DNA of 64,000 bases from Runella sp. CRIBMP (GTDB lineage Bacteria > Bacteroidota > Bacteroidia > Cytophagales > Spirosomataceae), in NCBI RefSeq assembly GCF_009905605.1, contig NZ_JAAAKZ010000001.1, forward strand, positions 1,054,001 through 1,118,000, in the 5' to 3' direction. The position numbers were made by a program, and so were the translations under genes. This document shows, in pieces, positions 8,282-17,092 of this stretch. Positions within the stretch are counted from its first letter, which is position 1, and each line of letters starts with the position of its first letter. The notes beneath the pieces are model-generated. The model had not been told where the DNA came from, searched no databases, and saw nothing but the letters and a program-made list of their open reading frames with translations.

Positions 8282-8719
8282 ATGAACCTTACTCCTCATT
8301 TCACCCTCAAAGAAATGACCGTTAGCCAAACGGCGATCCGTATGGGCATTGATAATACCCCTAATACCCGGCAAATCACCAATCTTACGCGTCTTTGCGA
8401 GAACATTTTAGAACCGCTTCGCATCATGGTTGGTAAGCCCATCAATGTGTCTTCTGGATTCCGGAATCCAACAGTCAATTCGTTGGTTGGGGGTTCTTCA
8501 AGCAGTCAGCACATGAAAGGAGAGGCTGCGGACTTTACAATTGAAGGTCTTACTGTGCAGGAGCTTTTTGACTTAATTCGTACCTCTACGCTTCCTTATG
8601 ACCAACTTATTCAAGAATTTGATTCTTGGGTACACGTTTCTTTTGGGCCTCGTAATCGACGTCAAGCTTTGATTTTCACCAAAGATGCTAAGAACAAAAC
8701 AGTCTCAAGAGTAGCATAA
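8282..8719 (+). CDS. M15-family D-Ala-D-Ala carboxypeptidase-like peptidase
   Basis: A 145-residue protein matching the Peptidase_M15_3 fold used by phage endolysins and small cell-wall peptidases. Zinc ligands are His77 and Asp84 in QHMKGEAADF and His118 in WVHVSFG, with the SSGFRNPTVN strand just ahead. There is no signal peptide, which is typical of phage or secretion-linked forms. Expected activity is cleavage of peptidoglycan stem peptides. It ends the five-gene module. A prophage origin was considered, but no other phage gene is nearby. Confidence 0.85.
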   Translation: MNLTPHFTLKEMTVSQTAIRMGIDNTPNTRQITNLTRLCENILEPLRIMVGKPINVSSGFRNPTVNSLVGGSSSSQHMKGEAADFTIEGLTVQELFDLIRTSTLPYDQLIQEFDSWVHVSFGPRNRRQALIFTKDAKNKTVSRVA

Positions 8720-8745
8720 TGCTCAAACTTTCCACCCAATCCCCT

Positions 8746-8753
8746 TATCTTTG
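8746..8753 (+). promoter_or_regulatory. Bacteroidota -7 promoter element for the ABC-F gene
   Basis: TATCTTTG matches TAnnTTTG exactly, 22 bases before the start codon. A -33 TTG at the usual distance is not clear. Confidence 0.45.
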
Positions 8754-8775
8754 TGCCTTATTATAATGATAAGGA

Positions 8776-10416
8776 ATGATTTCAGTAGATAACGTAACAG
8801 TGGAGTTCGGCGGACGGGCTTTGTTTAGCGATGTGACCTTCAACATCAACGAAAAAGACAGAATCGCCCTCATGGGCAAAAATGGTGCAGGCAAGTCAAC
8901 CCTGCTCAAAATCATCGCAGGTGCCGACAAGCCCACGCGCGGTAAGATTTCGGCGCCCAACGATGCCGTGATTGCCTACTTGCCACAGCATTTGCTGACG
9001 CAGGATGATTCCACGGTTTTTGAAGAAACCGCCAAGGCGTTTGCCGAAGTGTTGGGGATGAAAACGGAATTAGATGAGCTCAATCATCAGCTGGAAACGC
9101 GTACCGACTACGAATCGGATGCGTATATGGCCATCATCGAGCGGGTATCGGAGTTAAGCGAGAAGTATTACTCGACGGAGGAAGTTAATTATGACGCAGA
9201 GATTGAAAAAACGCTTTTGGGGCTCGGCTTCCTGCGCTCGGATTTTGACCGTAAGACAGGGGAATTCAGCGGTGGCTGGCGGATGCGGATTGAGTTGGCC
9301 AAGATTCTGTTGCAGACGCCCGATTTGATTTTGTTGGATGAGCCTACCAACCACCTTGACATTGAGTCGATTCAGTGGCTGGAGGAGTTTTTGGTTAATA
9401 CCGCCAAGGCTGTCATCGTCATCTCGCACGACCGGGCCTTTGTCGATAATATCACCAACCGCACCATTGAAATCACGATGGGGCGCATCTATGATTATAA
9501 GGTAAACTATTCGCAGTACCTGCAACTCCGCAAAGAGCGTCACGAACAACAGCAAAAGCAGTTTAACGATCAGCAGAAAATGATCGCCGAGACGACCGAG
9601 TTCATTGAACGTTTCAAAGGAACGTATTCAAAAACCCTGCAGGTGCAGTCGCGGGTGAAAATGCTGGAGAAACTGGATATAGTAGAAGTGGATGAAGTGG
9701 ATACCTCGGCGCTCAACCTGAAATTTCCGCCTGCGCCACGTTCAGGCAATTATCCAGTCATTGTGGAGCAATTGAGCAAAAGCTACGGCGACCACTTGGT
9801 GTTTAAAGACGCAAGCATGACCATTGAGCGCGGACAAAAAGTGGCGTTTGTGGGCAAAAACGGCGAAGGAAAATCTACGCTCGTGAAGGCCATCATGGGC
9901 GAGATAGAGTACGAAGGTGAAATGAAACTCGGACACAATTCCATGATTGGTTATTTTGCGCAGAATCAAGCCGCTTTGTTGGACGGAGATTTGACCGTGT
10001 TTCAGACGATTGATAACATTGCCGTAGGTGATATTCGTACCAAAATCAAAGACCTTTTGGGGGCGTTTATGTTTAGCGGCGAGAGTATTAATAAGAAAGT
10101 GAATGTGCTTTCGGGTGGAGAGCGCACTCGCTTGGCCATGATTAAACTCCTGCTCGAACCCGTCAACCTTTTGATTCTTGATGAGCCTACTAACCACCTC
10201 GACCTCAAAACAAAAGATATTCTGAAGGATGCTCTCAAAGCTTTTGAGGGAACTATCATTCTGATTTCGCACGATCGTGATTTTTTGGATGGGCTGGCGG
10301 AGAAGGTGTTTGAGTTTGGAAACAAGCGCGTCAAAGAACACTTGGAAGACATCAACGGTTTTTTGCGTAACAAGAAAATGGAAAACCTACGTGAGATTGA
10401 ACGTAAAGATAAATAA
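8776..10416 (+). CDS. ABC-F family ATP-binding cassette protein
   Basis: A 546-residue protein with two tandem ABC domains and no membrane segment. Domain 1 has Walker A GKNGAGKST (34-42), signature SGGWRMRIEL and Walker B LILLDEPTNHLD. Domain 2 has GKNGEGKST, signature LSGGERTRLAM and LLILDEPTNHLD. A charged helical linker (about 240-290, rich in Gln, Lys and Arg) joins them. This is the ABC-F layout, whose members act on the ribosome (EttA, Uup and antibiotic-protection types). The short linker and lack of a C-terminal coiled extension fit a housekeeping translation factor; the subfamily was not determined. Confidence 0.93.
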   Translation: MISVDNVTVEFGGRALFSDVTFNINEKDRIALMGKNGAGKSTLLKIIAGADKPTRGKISAPNDAVIAYLPQHLLTQDDSTVFEETAKAFAEVLGMKTELDELNHQLETRTDYESDAYMAIIERVSELSEKYYSTEEVNYDAEIEKTLLGLGFLRSDFDRKTGEFSGGWRMRIELAKILLQTPDLILLDEPTNHLDIESIQWLEEFLVNTAKAVIVISHDRAFVDNITNRTIEITMGRIYDYKVNYSQYLQLRKERHEQQQKQFNDQQKMIAETTEFIERFKGTYSKTLQVQSRVKMLEKLDIVEVDEVDTSALNLKFPPAPRSGNYPVIVEQLSKSYGDHLVFKDASMTIERGQKVAFVGKNGEGKSTLVKAIMGEIEYEGEMKLGHNSMIGYFAQNQAALLDGDLTVFQTIDNIAVGDIRTKIKDLLGAFMFSGESINKKVNVLSGGERTRLAMIKLLLEPVNLLILDEPTNHLDLKTKDILKDALKAFEGTIILISHDRDFLDGLAEKVFEFGNKRVKEHLEDINGFLRNKKMENLREIERKDK

Positions 10417-10446
10417 CAAATAATTGGTAGTTATCTGACTACTTAG

Positions 10447-10482
10447 CCCCGTATTTCTTACCTCAGAAATACGGGGTTTTTC
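10447..10482 (+). terminator. Intrinsic terminator after the ABC-F gene
   Basis: The 11-base stem CCCCGTATTTC pairs with GAAATACGGGG around a short loop, followed directly by TTTTT. Confidence 0.85.
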
Positions 10483-10898
10483 TTTGGTCCACGCTGCGTT
10501 TTTCAAAATTGAGAAGCCTTGAATACTGCACAAAATCACAATAAACTTCATGATTGACCCACGTGATACCAAACGCCAGAATAAAAGTGCTATTAATCTA
10601 AAAATAGGTTGTTTTTAGGATTCGTAAGAGAAAAAAAAACAGTTTAAAAGAGGGATAAATCCTATTTTAGCCCAATTTTAGTGGATTTTTGCTTCTTCAA
10701 ACTTTTGCCAATTCTCTATAAATATTCTTTTCTGAGTATTGTTTTTAATCTTACTTTCTCCATATTTTACATCTTTGTTGCAAAAGTTGGCAAAATTGGC
10801 TCTATCTTGTTTTTGTACAAATATTTACCTTGTTAGTATAATTTACACCCTTTTTCTTCCATAAAAAATGGTTAATGTTAAAAAATATAAAATTTTAT
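10483..10898. other. AT-rich intergenic leader before glutamine synthetase
   Basis: About 400 bases without a credible gene. Long A and T tracts dominate, with a small leftward open frame at the left end that has no coding character. The right end leads into the glutamine synthetase promoter. The length and AT bias suggest a regulatory region, but no repeat or operator was recognised. Confidence 0.5.
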
Positions 10899-10929
10899 TT
10901 GGTGATTTAATAAAAACGCATTAATTTTG
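10898..10929 (+). promoter_or_regulatory. Bacteroidota-type promoter of the glutamine synthetase gene
   Basis: TTTG at 10898-10901, a 20-base spacer, and TAATTTTG at 10922-10929 match the Bacteroidota consensus (TTG, 19-21 bases, TAnnTTTG). The start codon is 57 bases downstream of the -7 box. Confidence 0.65.
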
Positions 10930-10985
10930 AATCCGTAAAAAGTACAACAACACCAAGTGAATTATTCAACCACCTAAAATCATAC

Positions 10986-12017
10986 ATGTCAATGGCAAAG
11001 GCTAAATTAGAGTACATCTGGTTGGACGGCTACAAGCCCACCCAAAGTTTGCGTAGTAAAACCAAAATTGAGAACGATTTCTCAGGTAAATTGGAAGATT
11101 GCGATATGTGGTCGTTTGATGGTTCTTCAACAGAGCAAGCACCAGGCGGTTCGTCTGATTGTTTATTGAAGCCCGTTTTTATCTGCCCCGATCCAGAGCG
11201 TTCAAAATTAGGTACGCCTGCTTATTTGGTGATGTGCGAAGTGCTAAACTCCGATGGTACTCCACATGAGTCTAATGGCCGAGCTACTATCGAAGATGGT
11301 GACAATGATTTTTGGTTTGGATTTGAGCAAGAGTATTTCTTATGGAATCTCGAAACTAATAAACCCCTGGGCTTCCCTGCCAACGGTTACCCTGCTCCAC
11401 AAGGTCCATACTATTGCTCAGTAGGTGCTCAAAACGCCTTTGGACGTGACATCATCGAAGAGCATCTTGAGTATTGTCTTCAGGCGGGTTTGAACGTGGA
11501 AGGTATCAATGCCGAGGTAGCAACAGGACAGTGGGAGTTCCAAATTTTCGCTAAAGGTGCCCAGGAAGCAGGTGACCAAATCTGGGTAGCGCGTTATTTG
11601 TTGGAGCGTATGGGTGAAAAATACGGCGTAGGTATCAACTGGCACTGTAAGCCGCTCGGTGCTACCGACTGGAACGGTTCGGGTATGCACGCCAACTTCT
11701 CAAACACTATTTTGAGAACTGCAGGTAATAAAGAAACTTTCGATAAAATTTGTCAAGCGTTTGCGCCAGTAGTAGCTGAGCACATCGCAGTGTATGGTGC
11801 GGATAACCACCTACGTTTAACTGGTAAGCACGAAACACAATCAATTGACCAATTCTCTTACGGTGTATCTGATCGTGGAGCATCTATTCGTATCCCAATT
11901 GTAGCGGTAAAAAGAGGCTGGAAGGGATATTTGGAAGATCGTCGTCCCAACTCGGCTGCCGATCCTTATAAAGTAGCGGCTCGCATTATCAAGACCGTTA
12001 AAGGCGTGAAAATCTGA
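10986..12017 (+). CDS. glnII: Glutamine synthetase, eukaryotic-like type II (GSII)
   Basis: A 343-residue enzyme making glutamine from glutamate, ammonia and ATP in the cytosol. The short length, the start AKLEYIWLDGYKPTQSLRSKT, the WSFDGSSTEQAPG beta-grasp segment and the GFEQEYFLW and HCKPLGATDWNGSGMHANFS motifs mark the GSII family rather than the 470-residue GSI or the 720-residue GSIII. The adenylylation-site loop of GSI is absent. The gene stands alone with its own promoter and a strong terminator. An in-frame ATG two codons after the chosen start is equally possible. Confidence 0.95.
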   Translation: MSMAKAKLEYIWLDGYKPTQSLRSKTKIENDFSGKLEDCDMWSFDGSSTEQAPGGSSDCLLKPVFICPDPERSKLGTPAYLVMCEVLNSDGTPHESNGRATIEDGDNDFWFGFEQEYFLWNLETNKPLGFPANGYPAPQGPYYCSVGAQNAFGRDIIEEHLEYCLQAGLNVEGINAEVATGQWEFQIFAKGAQEAGDQIWVARYLLERMGEKYGVGINWHCKPLGATDWNGSGMHANFSNTILRTAGNKETFDKICQAFAPVVAEHIAVYGADNHLRLTGKHETQSIDQFSYGVSDRGASIRIPIVAVKRGWKGYLEDRRPNSAADPYKVAARIIKTVKGVKI

Positions 12018-12035
12018 TTTTTGGAATACATAGCA

Positions 12036-12067
12036 CTAAAAAACCCCGTCTTTGGCGGGGTTTTTTG
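12036..12067 (+). terminator. Intrinsic terminator after glutamine synthetase
   Basis: The stem AAAAACCCCG pairs with CGGGGTTTTT around TCTTTGG and runs into a T tract. Confidence 0.9.
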
Positions 12068-12321
12068 TTGTAAAGATTTCAATTTATAGGAATGTTTTTG
12101 TGGGTTTTTGATGTCTCTTTTTGTTGTTGTGATATAAAATTAGATTTGTACAATTACTTAATTTTACGTATTAAATTTTGATTAATTTTTCTTTGCGGCT
12201 CAGCCGCTAAATTTTATTTTCTTTAAAACCGCTGAAAACAGGCAGAAAAACTTGTTTTTTTTTCTTTTCTTTAAGGGAAATTTTAATTTATCGCGTTTCT
12301 AACAGCGTTATCTTACCCTAT
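12068..12321. other. AT-rich intergenic region before the sugar operon
   Basis: About 250 bases of AT-rich sequence with no credible gene. A small GC hairpin (GCGGCTCAGCCGC) sits near 12196. No clear TAnnTTTG box was seen before the FdtA-like gene. Confidence 0.5.
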
Positions 12322-12687
12322 ATGCCCCAACTGATTGAATTAAGTACCTTTGGTGACCCCAACGGAAAGCTTACTGTATTTGAGAAAATTCTTCCTGGTG
12401 ACATTAAAAGAGCCTTTTATATCTACGGAGTTCCTCCAGAGGAGCAAAGGGCCAAACACGGACATAAAAAAACATGGAACGCCCTTATTCCAGTAGCTGG
12501 AAGTTGCCGAATCATTGTTACTTCGAAAGATGGTGAGCAGACTTTTTATTTAAATCAACCCGCCCAGTGTTTGATCATTCAGCCTGGAGATTGGCACATC
12601 ATGGACGAGTTTTCATCGGATGCTATTTTACTGGTGTTGTCAAACGAATACTACGATAAAGAAGACTACGTATACCAAAAACCATGA
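12322..12687 (+). CDS. FdtA/QdtA-like sugar 3,4-ketoisomerase (cupin)
   Basis: A 121-residue single-domain cupin of the WxcM-like/FdtA family, which isomerises dTDP-4-keto-6-deoxyglucose before amination to make 3-amino-3,6-dideoxy sugars. Family features are the KRAFYIYGV strand, the RAKHGHK box (His46 and His48, where FdtA has RGAHAHK) and the [14 protein letters not shown] strand. The stop overlaps the next gene's start (ATGA), and that gene is a PLP aminotransferase, as in fdtA-fdtB pairs. RmlA and RmlB, needed for the precursor, are not in the window. Confidence 0.85.
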   Translation: MPQLIELSTFGDPNGKLTVFEKILPGDIKRAFYIYGVPPEEQRAKHGHKKTWNALIPVAGSCRIIVTSKDGEQTFYLNQPAQCLIIQPGDWHIMDEFSSDAILLVLSNEYYDKEDYVYQKP

Positions 12688-13811
12688 TACCTCACCTAGA
12701 CCTAAAGCAAATCAATCGGCCGTATCAGGCTGAAATTGCCGAAGCTATGCAAAGAGTGGCGGAGTCGGGATGGTATGTGTTGGGTAGAGAGGTCGCTTCT
12801 TTTGAACAAAATTGGGCTGCTTATTGTGGTGTTTCGCATTGTATTGGGGTTGCTAATGGCCTCAATGCGTTGGAATTGATATTTAAAGCCTTCGATTTTC
12901 CCGAGGGAAGTGAGGTGATTGTGCCAGCCAATACCTACATTGCGTCGATACTTTCGGTAACGAGTTTGGGGCTAAAACCCGTCTGGGTAGAGCCTGACCC
13001 AAAAACGTTTAATATTGACCCCAAAAAAATTGAGCGAAAAATTACCCCGAAAACCAAGGCTATTTTGGCCGTGCATCTGTACGGAAAATGCTGCACGATG
13101 AAGCCCATTTGGGAGCTTGCTCAAACCTATGATTTGAAAATTATTGAAGATGCCGCCCAAGCCCATGGAGCGACTTACGCAGGACTGAAAGCGGGAAATT
13201 TGTCGGATGCTGCTGCTTTTAGCTTTTACCCAACCAAAAATTTGGGCGCTTTGGGAGACGCTGGCGCTGTGACTACAAATAATGCTGAATTGGCGCGCAA
13301 AATATCAAGCCTGCGCAACTATGGCTCTACCGTCAAGTATTACAACGACCACGTGGGCACCAATAGTCGATTGGATGAATTGCAGGCGGCGATTTTGAAC
13401 GTAAAGTTGGGGCATTTGGATGCCGAAAACATACGCCGCCGAGAATTGGCCCGTTATTTTCTGGCTGAAATCAAAAATCCTGATTTAATACTGCCAAACG
13501 CGAAAACGCTGTACGAAGACGCTTGGCACCTTTTTGTGGTGAGACATCCTAAAAGAGAAGAATTTATCGACTATTTAATGGACAATGGCATTCAGGCCAC
13601 GGTTCATTATCCCGTTCCACCTCATAAACAAAGAGCTTACGCTGAATATAATCACTTAAGTTTGCCCATTACGGAGCAAATTCACAATGAAGTGGTGAGT
13701 CTGCCGCTTCATCCTGCGCTGACCAACGAAGAGGCCGCGTATATTGTTCAAACCATCAATCAATCCGTTCTTCAATCTCATGCTACTGTCGGTTATTATT
13801 CCGGTATATAA
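12684..13811 (+). CDS. DegT/DnrJ/EryC1/StrS aminotransferase, FdtB-like
   Basis: A 375-residue PLP enzyme that would aminate the keto-sugar made by the upstream ketoisomerase. Visible features are the PLP-stacking region EDAAQAHGA (155-163), the Schiff-base lysine Lys185 in [12 protein letters not shown], and the [12 protein letters not shown] dimer segment. The start overlaps the FdtA-like stop by 4 bases, and the 3' end overlaps the next glycosyltransferase by 32 bases, so translation is probably coupled. The product is probably a dTDP-3-amino sugar for a surface glycan. Confidence 0.9.
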   Translation: MIPHLDLKQINRPYQAEIAEAMQRVAESGWYVLGREVASFEQNWAAYCGVSHCIGVANGLNALELIFKAFDFPEGSEVIVPANTYIASILSVTSLGLKPVWVEPDPKTFNIDPKKIERKITPKTKAILAVHLYGKCCTMKPIWELAQTYDLKIIEDAAQAHGATYAGLKAGNLSDAAAFSFYPTKNLGALGDAGAVTTNNAELARKISSLRNYGSTVKYYNDHVGTNSRLDELQAAILNVKLGHLDAENIRRRELARYFLAEIKNPDLILPNAKTLYEDAWHLFVVRHPKREEFIDYLMDNGIQATVHYPVPPHKQRAYAEYNHLSLPITEQIHNEVVSLPLHPALTNEEAAYIVQTINQSVLQSHATVGYYSGI

Positions 13812-14691
13812 TAGTGCCCGGACCATCGGCAGGCTTGTTGAACATGTACTGGAAACGTTGGACAAAAATACCCTTGAAATTATTTTGGTCAACGATTGTA
13901 GCCGCGACGACTCCGAAAAGGTCTGTGCAGAGTTGGCGCGCCGTTTTGAGCAAGTTAAGTTCATCTCGCTTCGTCGAAACTTTGGGGAGTTTAATGCGGT
14001 TATGTGTGGGCTAAACCATGCTTCGGGAGATTACTGTGTGATGATTGACGATGATTTTCAGAATCCTCCTTCCGAAATTCTGAAGTTAATGACCACTGCC
14101 CAAGACCATCAATATGATGTTGTTTTTTCGTTTTATGGTCAAAAACAACATTCATTGTTTCGAAATTTTGGCAGTATGCTCGTCAATCGCCTTACTACTT
14201 GGCTTTTGGAAAAACCCAAGGACCTGTATTTGTCGAGCTTCAAACTTATCTCGAAGCCAGTCGTGCAAGAAATCATCAAGTACAAAGGGCCTTATCCTTA
14301 TATCGACGGATTGATTTTCCGCGTAACGCGCAACGTGGGGCGGGTGCAGGTATCTCATAACAAACGCGAAGATGGGCAGTCGGGCTATACACTACGAAAA
14401 CTGACGTCTTTGTTTCTGACAATTTTGTTTGGTTATTCCCTCAAACCCCTGCGGCTGCTCACGGCGGCGGGTTTATTGTTTATGGGATTGTCATTTGTTT
14501 CGGCGTTGGTTGATGTAATACTTTATGCGTTTCATGCGCAGTTTTTTATCCTTAATTCTGCCCTTATTTTACTGATTTTTTTTAGCGGAATGATTTTGAC
14601 GGCTTTGGGGGTGGTGGGAGAATACATTGGCCGGATTTACATGGCTCAAAGCGGGCTGCCGCAGTATATCGAGAAAAGCGTTTATAAATAG
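13780..14691 (+). CDS. GT2 glycosyltransferase, GtrB/DPM1-like, membrane-anchored
   Basis: A 303-residue protein starting [12 protein letters not shown] at 13780; an ATG 12 codons earlier lies deeper in fdtB and adds non-family residues. The GT-A domain carries the D-x-D-type motif [10 protein letters not shown] (Asp90-92), and the [16 protein letters not shown] helix is typical of polyprenyl-phosphate sugar transferases. Two membrane helices (about 222-245 and 260-285) follow, and the C-terminus [12 protein letters not shown] matches GtrB. It would load a sugar onto undecaprenyl phosphate at the inner membrane. Confidence 0.88.
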   Translation: MLLSVIIPVYNSARTIGRLVEHVLETLDKNTLEIILVNDCSRDDSEKVCAELARRFEQVKFISLRRNFGEFNAVMCGLNHASGDYCVMIDDDFQNPPSEILKLMTTAQDHQYDVVFSFYGQKQHSLFRNFGSMLVNRLTTWLLEKPKDLYLSSFKLISKPVVQEIIKYKGPYPYIDGLIFRVTRNVGRVQVSHNKREDGQSGYTLRKLTSLFLTILFGYSLKPLRLLTAAGLLFMGLSFVSALVDVILYAFHAQFFILNSALILLIFFSGMILTALGVVGEYIGRIYMAQSGLPQYIEKSVYK

Positions 14692-14739
14692 TAAATGCCA
14701 AAAACATATTTTCCGAACTAGTGATATTTTTTTGAACCC

Positions 14740-15519
14740 ATGATAGGTAAATACGACGAATATAAACGGATGTATGATGCGGAACGCCATTTGTGGTGGT
14801 ACCGAGTTTTGCACCATAAGGTAACAATGAGTATTAAAAAGCATTTCCCAAACCGCCCTGATATTTCAATTCTTGATGCTGGCTGTGGCACTGGAGGAAT
14901 GCTGATGCACTTGCTTGAGCAGGGGTTTTCTACTATTGAAGGGTTTGATTTTTCGGAAGATGGCGTTGCTTTTTCGCAAATGAGAGGTTTGGCAGTGACC
15001 CATCATGACCTCACAAAAATTGCGGACTACAAGCCTGGGAAGCAATTTGATGTTATCATCTGCAACGATGTTTTTACCTATTTCAGCGATGCCGTAATTC
15101 AGGAAATCGTAATGGGTATTCGTACTAAACTTAAACCGGGGGGGATTTTTATTACAAACAATAATTCCCACGAGGCTTTTTCGGGAATACATGATATTGT
15201 GGTAGGCGGCCAAAAACGTTTTATCAAAGAGGATTTGGAAAGATTGGTAGATAGGGCAGGCTTATCTATTTCTTATTGGACTTACTGGAGTTTTTTCCTT
15301 TCCCCCCTGATTATGGCGGTTCGGGCGTGGCAACGTTTTCAGTTGCGTCGGGGATGGATAGATTTGTCAAAACAAGCTTCTGATGTGGCAGTACCTCCTT
15401 TTTTTATTAATATTCCCCTTTATTGGCTTGTCAAGCTGGAAGAGGCGGTTTTGCCCCGGGCATCGTTCGGGAGCTCCCTTTTTACAGTAATGAAGCCTGC
15501 CGGTCAGGTAAAGGAGTAA
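14740..15519 (+). CDS. Class I SAM-dependent methyltransferase
   Basis: A 259-residue protein with motif I ILDAGCGTGG (44-53), an acidic residue after strand 2 (GFDFSEDGV) and FDVIICNDVFTYFSD as motif II. The C-terminal 90 residues are hydrophobic and Trp-rich (SPLIMAVRAWQRF, INIPLYWLVKLEE), suggesting membrane association. Its place between a GtrB-like transferase and a polytopic glycosyltransferase-like protein suggests a lipid-linked sugar substrate (inference). Confidence 0.8.
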   Translation: MIGKYDEYKRMYDAERHLWWYRVLHHKVTMSIKKHFPNRPDISILDAGCGTGGMLMHLLEQGFSTIEGFDFSEDGVAFSQMRGLAVTHHDLTKIADYKPGKQFDVIICNDVFTYFSDAVIQEIVMGIRTKLKPGGIFITNNNSHEAFSGIHDIVVGGQKRFIKEDLERLVDRAGLSISYWTYWSFFLSPLIMAVRAWQRFQLRRGWIDLSKQASDVAVPPFFINIPLYWLVKLEEAVLPRASFGSSLFTVMKPAGQVKE

Positions 15520-15524
15520 GATAA

Positions 15525-17090
15525 ATGCATAAAATTAAAACAATTAATTGGCTTTTAGTAGGGCTGATGGTGGGGGTGTTTCTGCTTAGATGGAGCAACA
15601 TGACTCCTCGAGAGCCTAATATTGATACAAGTACGTGGTTGGCGGGGGTTATTTCGATTGATAAATCCTCGGACCCGATTTGGACTTGGCTCAATTACAC
15701 CGACGGTCGCCCCCTCACGGTTGTGCCGTTGCTCATAGCCAATGCGCTTGGGTTTGACGCCACTTACCCCGTGGCCGAAGGAGTCGGGATTATTTGTTGG
15801 TTGTTTACTCTCGTTATTTTATATCAAACACTTCGTCGGCTTTCTCTATCAGCTTTACAAGCGTTGACGGTGATATTGCCGTTGCTGACTTGGCTGGGAA
15901 CCACCGCCTACCACGACCATCTTGCCTATAACTCAGAAGCCGTCAGTGTATTGATGCTTACAGCGGGCATCAGTGCGTACGTATATGCGTTTCATCGGCG
16001 AGATCTACCCACGGTCAATCGTCAACTTTCGTTTATGTTTTGGCTGGGTTTGGGAATTGGATTGGGCTTGCTGGTCTACGCTAAGTTTCAAAATGTGCCA
16101 ATGGGCTTGGTGATTGCCGCTTTTCTTGCCTACGAACTTATCATCAAAAAAGCTTGGAAAAGCCTGGGTTGGCTGGTAGTAGGAGGGTTTATGCCCACGG
16201 TAGTCATCAACGTTTATTTTGCCCTGCGCGGAGAGCTAGATGCGTTCTGGAACAACTACTTTTGGTATTATTTTTATTATGGTTATTCGGACGAATTTTC
16301 TAAACTGCCAGTATGGAAACGCTTTAGCCCTTGGCGGGCTGGGAGTTTGATGTGGCAAAGTTATGCCATTCGTTTTGTGTTTGGCGGGTGGTGTTTGGCG
16401 GTGCTTGTCGGTTTTCTCGGCACCGCGAAAAAAGTGATTCTAGACCGTTCCAACCGCCTGTTGTTGTTTGCGGCCACTTTTTTGTTCGTCACTTTTTACG
16501 CCATCTTACAATCTGGAAATCCGTACACGCACTACACGCTCTTTCTGCCGATGCCGCTTACCTTTCTCATCGGGGTACTTTTGAGCCGTCCTTCAGCAAG
16601 TCAATGGAGCTCGCTGAAAAATTGGGTATATGGAATTATATTGGTAAGTGCCATAGGACAGGGGATTTTTAACCTTACCAAACGCCAACCCTTGGAACGG
16701 CTTAGGTATGATGAGATTGACCAACAGGTGGTGAAAATTATTAAAGCAAATACCCAGCCTACTGACCATTTGGTTATTTGGGGTTATGCAGATCGGTTTT
16801 ACATTTACACTGGATTACCGATGGGCTACCGTTCGCCGTATACCATCGGAATTTATTGGCCCAGCGCCCTTCATGACACGCGGGTGAAAGACTTTTTGGC
16901 GGATATGAAACAAAATCAACCCGTCATTTTTATGGATTTGAACGGGAGTTTGATAAATACGGAAGGAAAAACCGAGCACCAACATGAGTATTTCCCGCCG
17001 ATTGCTAATTTTGTAAAACAACATTATCAACTGATAGCCCAAGTAAATGATGGTTCGCCAAAGGGCGTGCGGATTTATAAACGAAAGTAA
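15525..17090 (+). CDS. Polytopic membrane protein, probable GT-C type glycosyltransferase
   Basis: A 521-residue protein with about ten to twelve membrane helices and a C-terminal soluble tail (about 400-521) containing IWGYADRFYIYTGLPMGYRSP. The first periplasmic loop has acidic residues (TPREPNID), where GT-C enzymes of the GT39/GT83 type have a catalytic Asp. This fits a polyprenyl-phosphate-sugar-dependent transferase working with the upstream GtrB-like enzyme. The family was not identified precisely. It starts 5 bases after the methyltransferase stop. Confidence 0.65.
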   Translation: MHKIKTINWLLVGLMVGVFLLRWSNMTPREPNIDTSTWLAGVISIDKSSDPIWTWLNYTDGRPLTVVPLLIANALGFDATYPVAEGVGIICWLFTLVILYQTLRRLSLSALQALTVILPLLTWLGTTAYHDHLAYNSEAVSVLMLTAGISAYVYAFHRRDLPTVNRQLSFMFWLGLGIGLGLLVYAKFQNVPMGLVIAAFLAYELIIKKAWKSLGWLVVGGFMPTVVINVYFALRGELDAFWNNYFWYYFYYGYSDEFSKLPVWKRFSPWRAGSLMWQSYAIRFVFGGWCLAVLVGFLGTAKKVILDRSNRLLLFAATFLFVTFYAILQSGNPYTHYTLFLPMPLTFLIGVLLSRPSASQWSSLKNWVYGIILVSAIGQGIFNLTKRQPLERLRYDEIDQQVVKIIKANTQPTDHLVIWGYADRFYIYTGLPMGYRSPYTIGIYWPSALHDTRVKDFLADMKQNQPVIFMDLNGSLINTEGKTEHQHEYFPPIANFVKQHYQLIAQVNDGSPKGVRIYKRK

Positions 17091-17092
17091 AA

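Noticed and set aside
8282-8719. M15 peptidase as evidence of a prophage
   Set aside because: No capsid, tail, integrase or holin genes lie nearby, so one peptidase is not enough.
10387-10572. A leftward frame of 61 codons after the ABC-F gene
   Set aside because: It spans the terminator and has no coding character.
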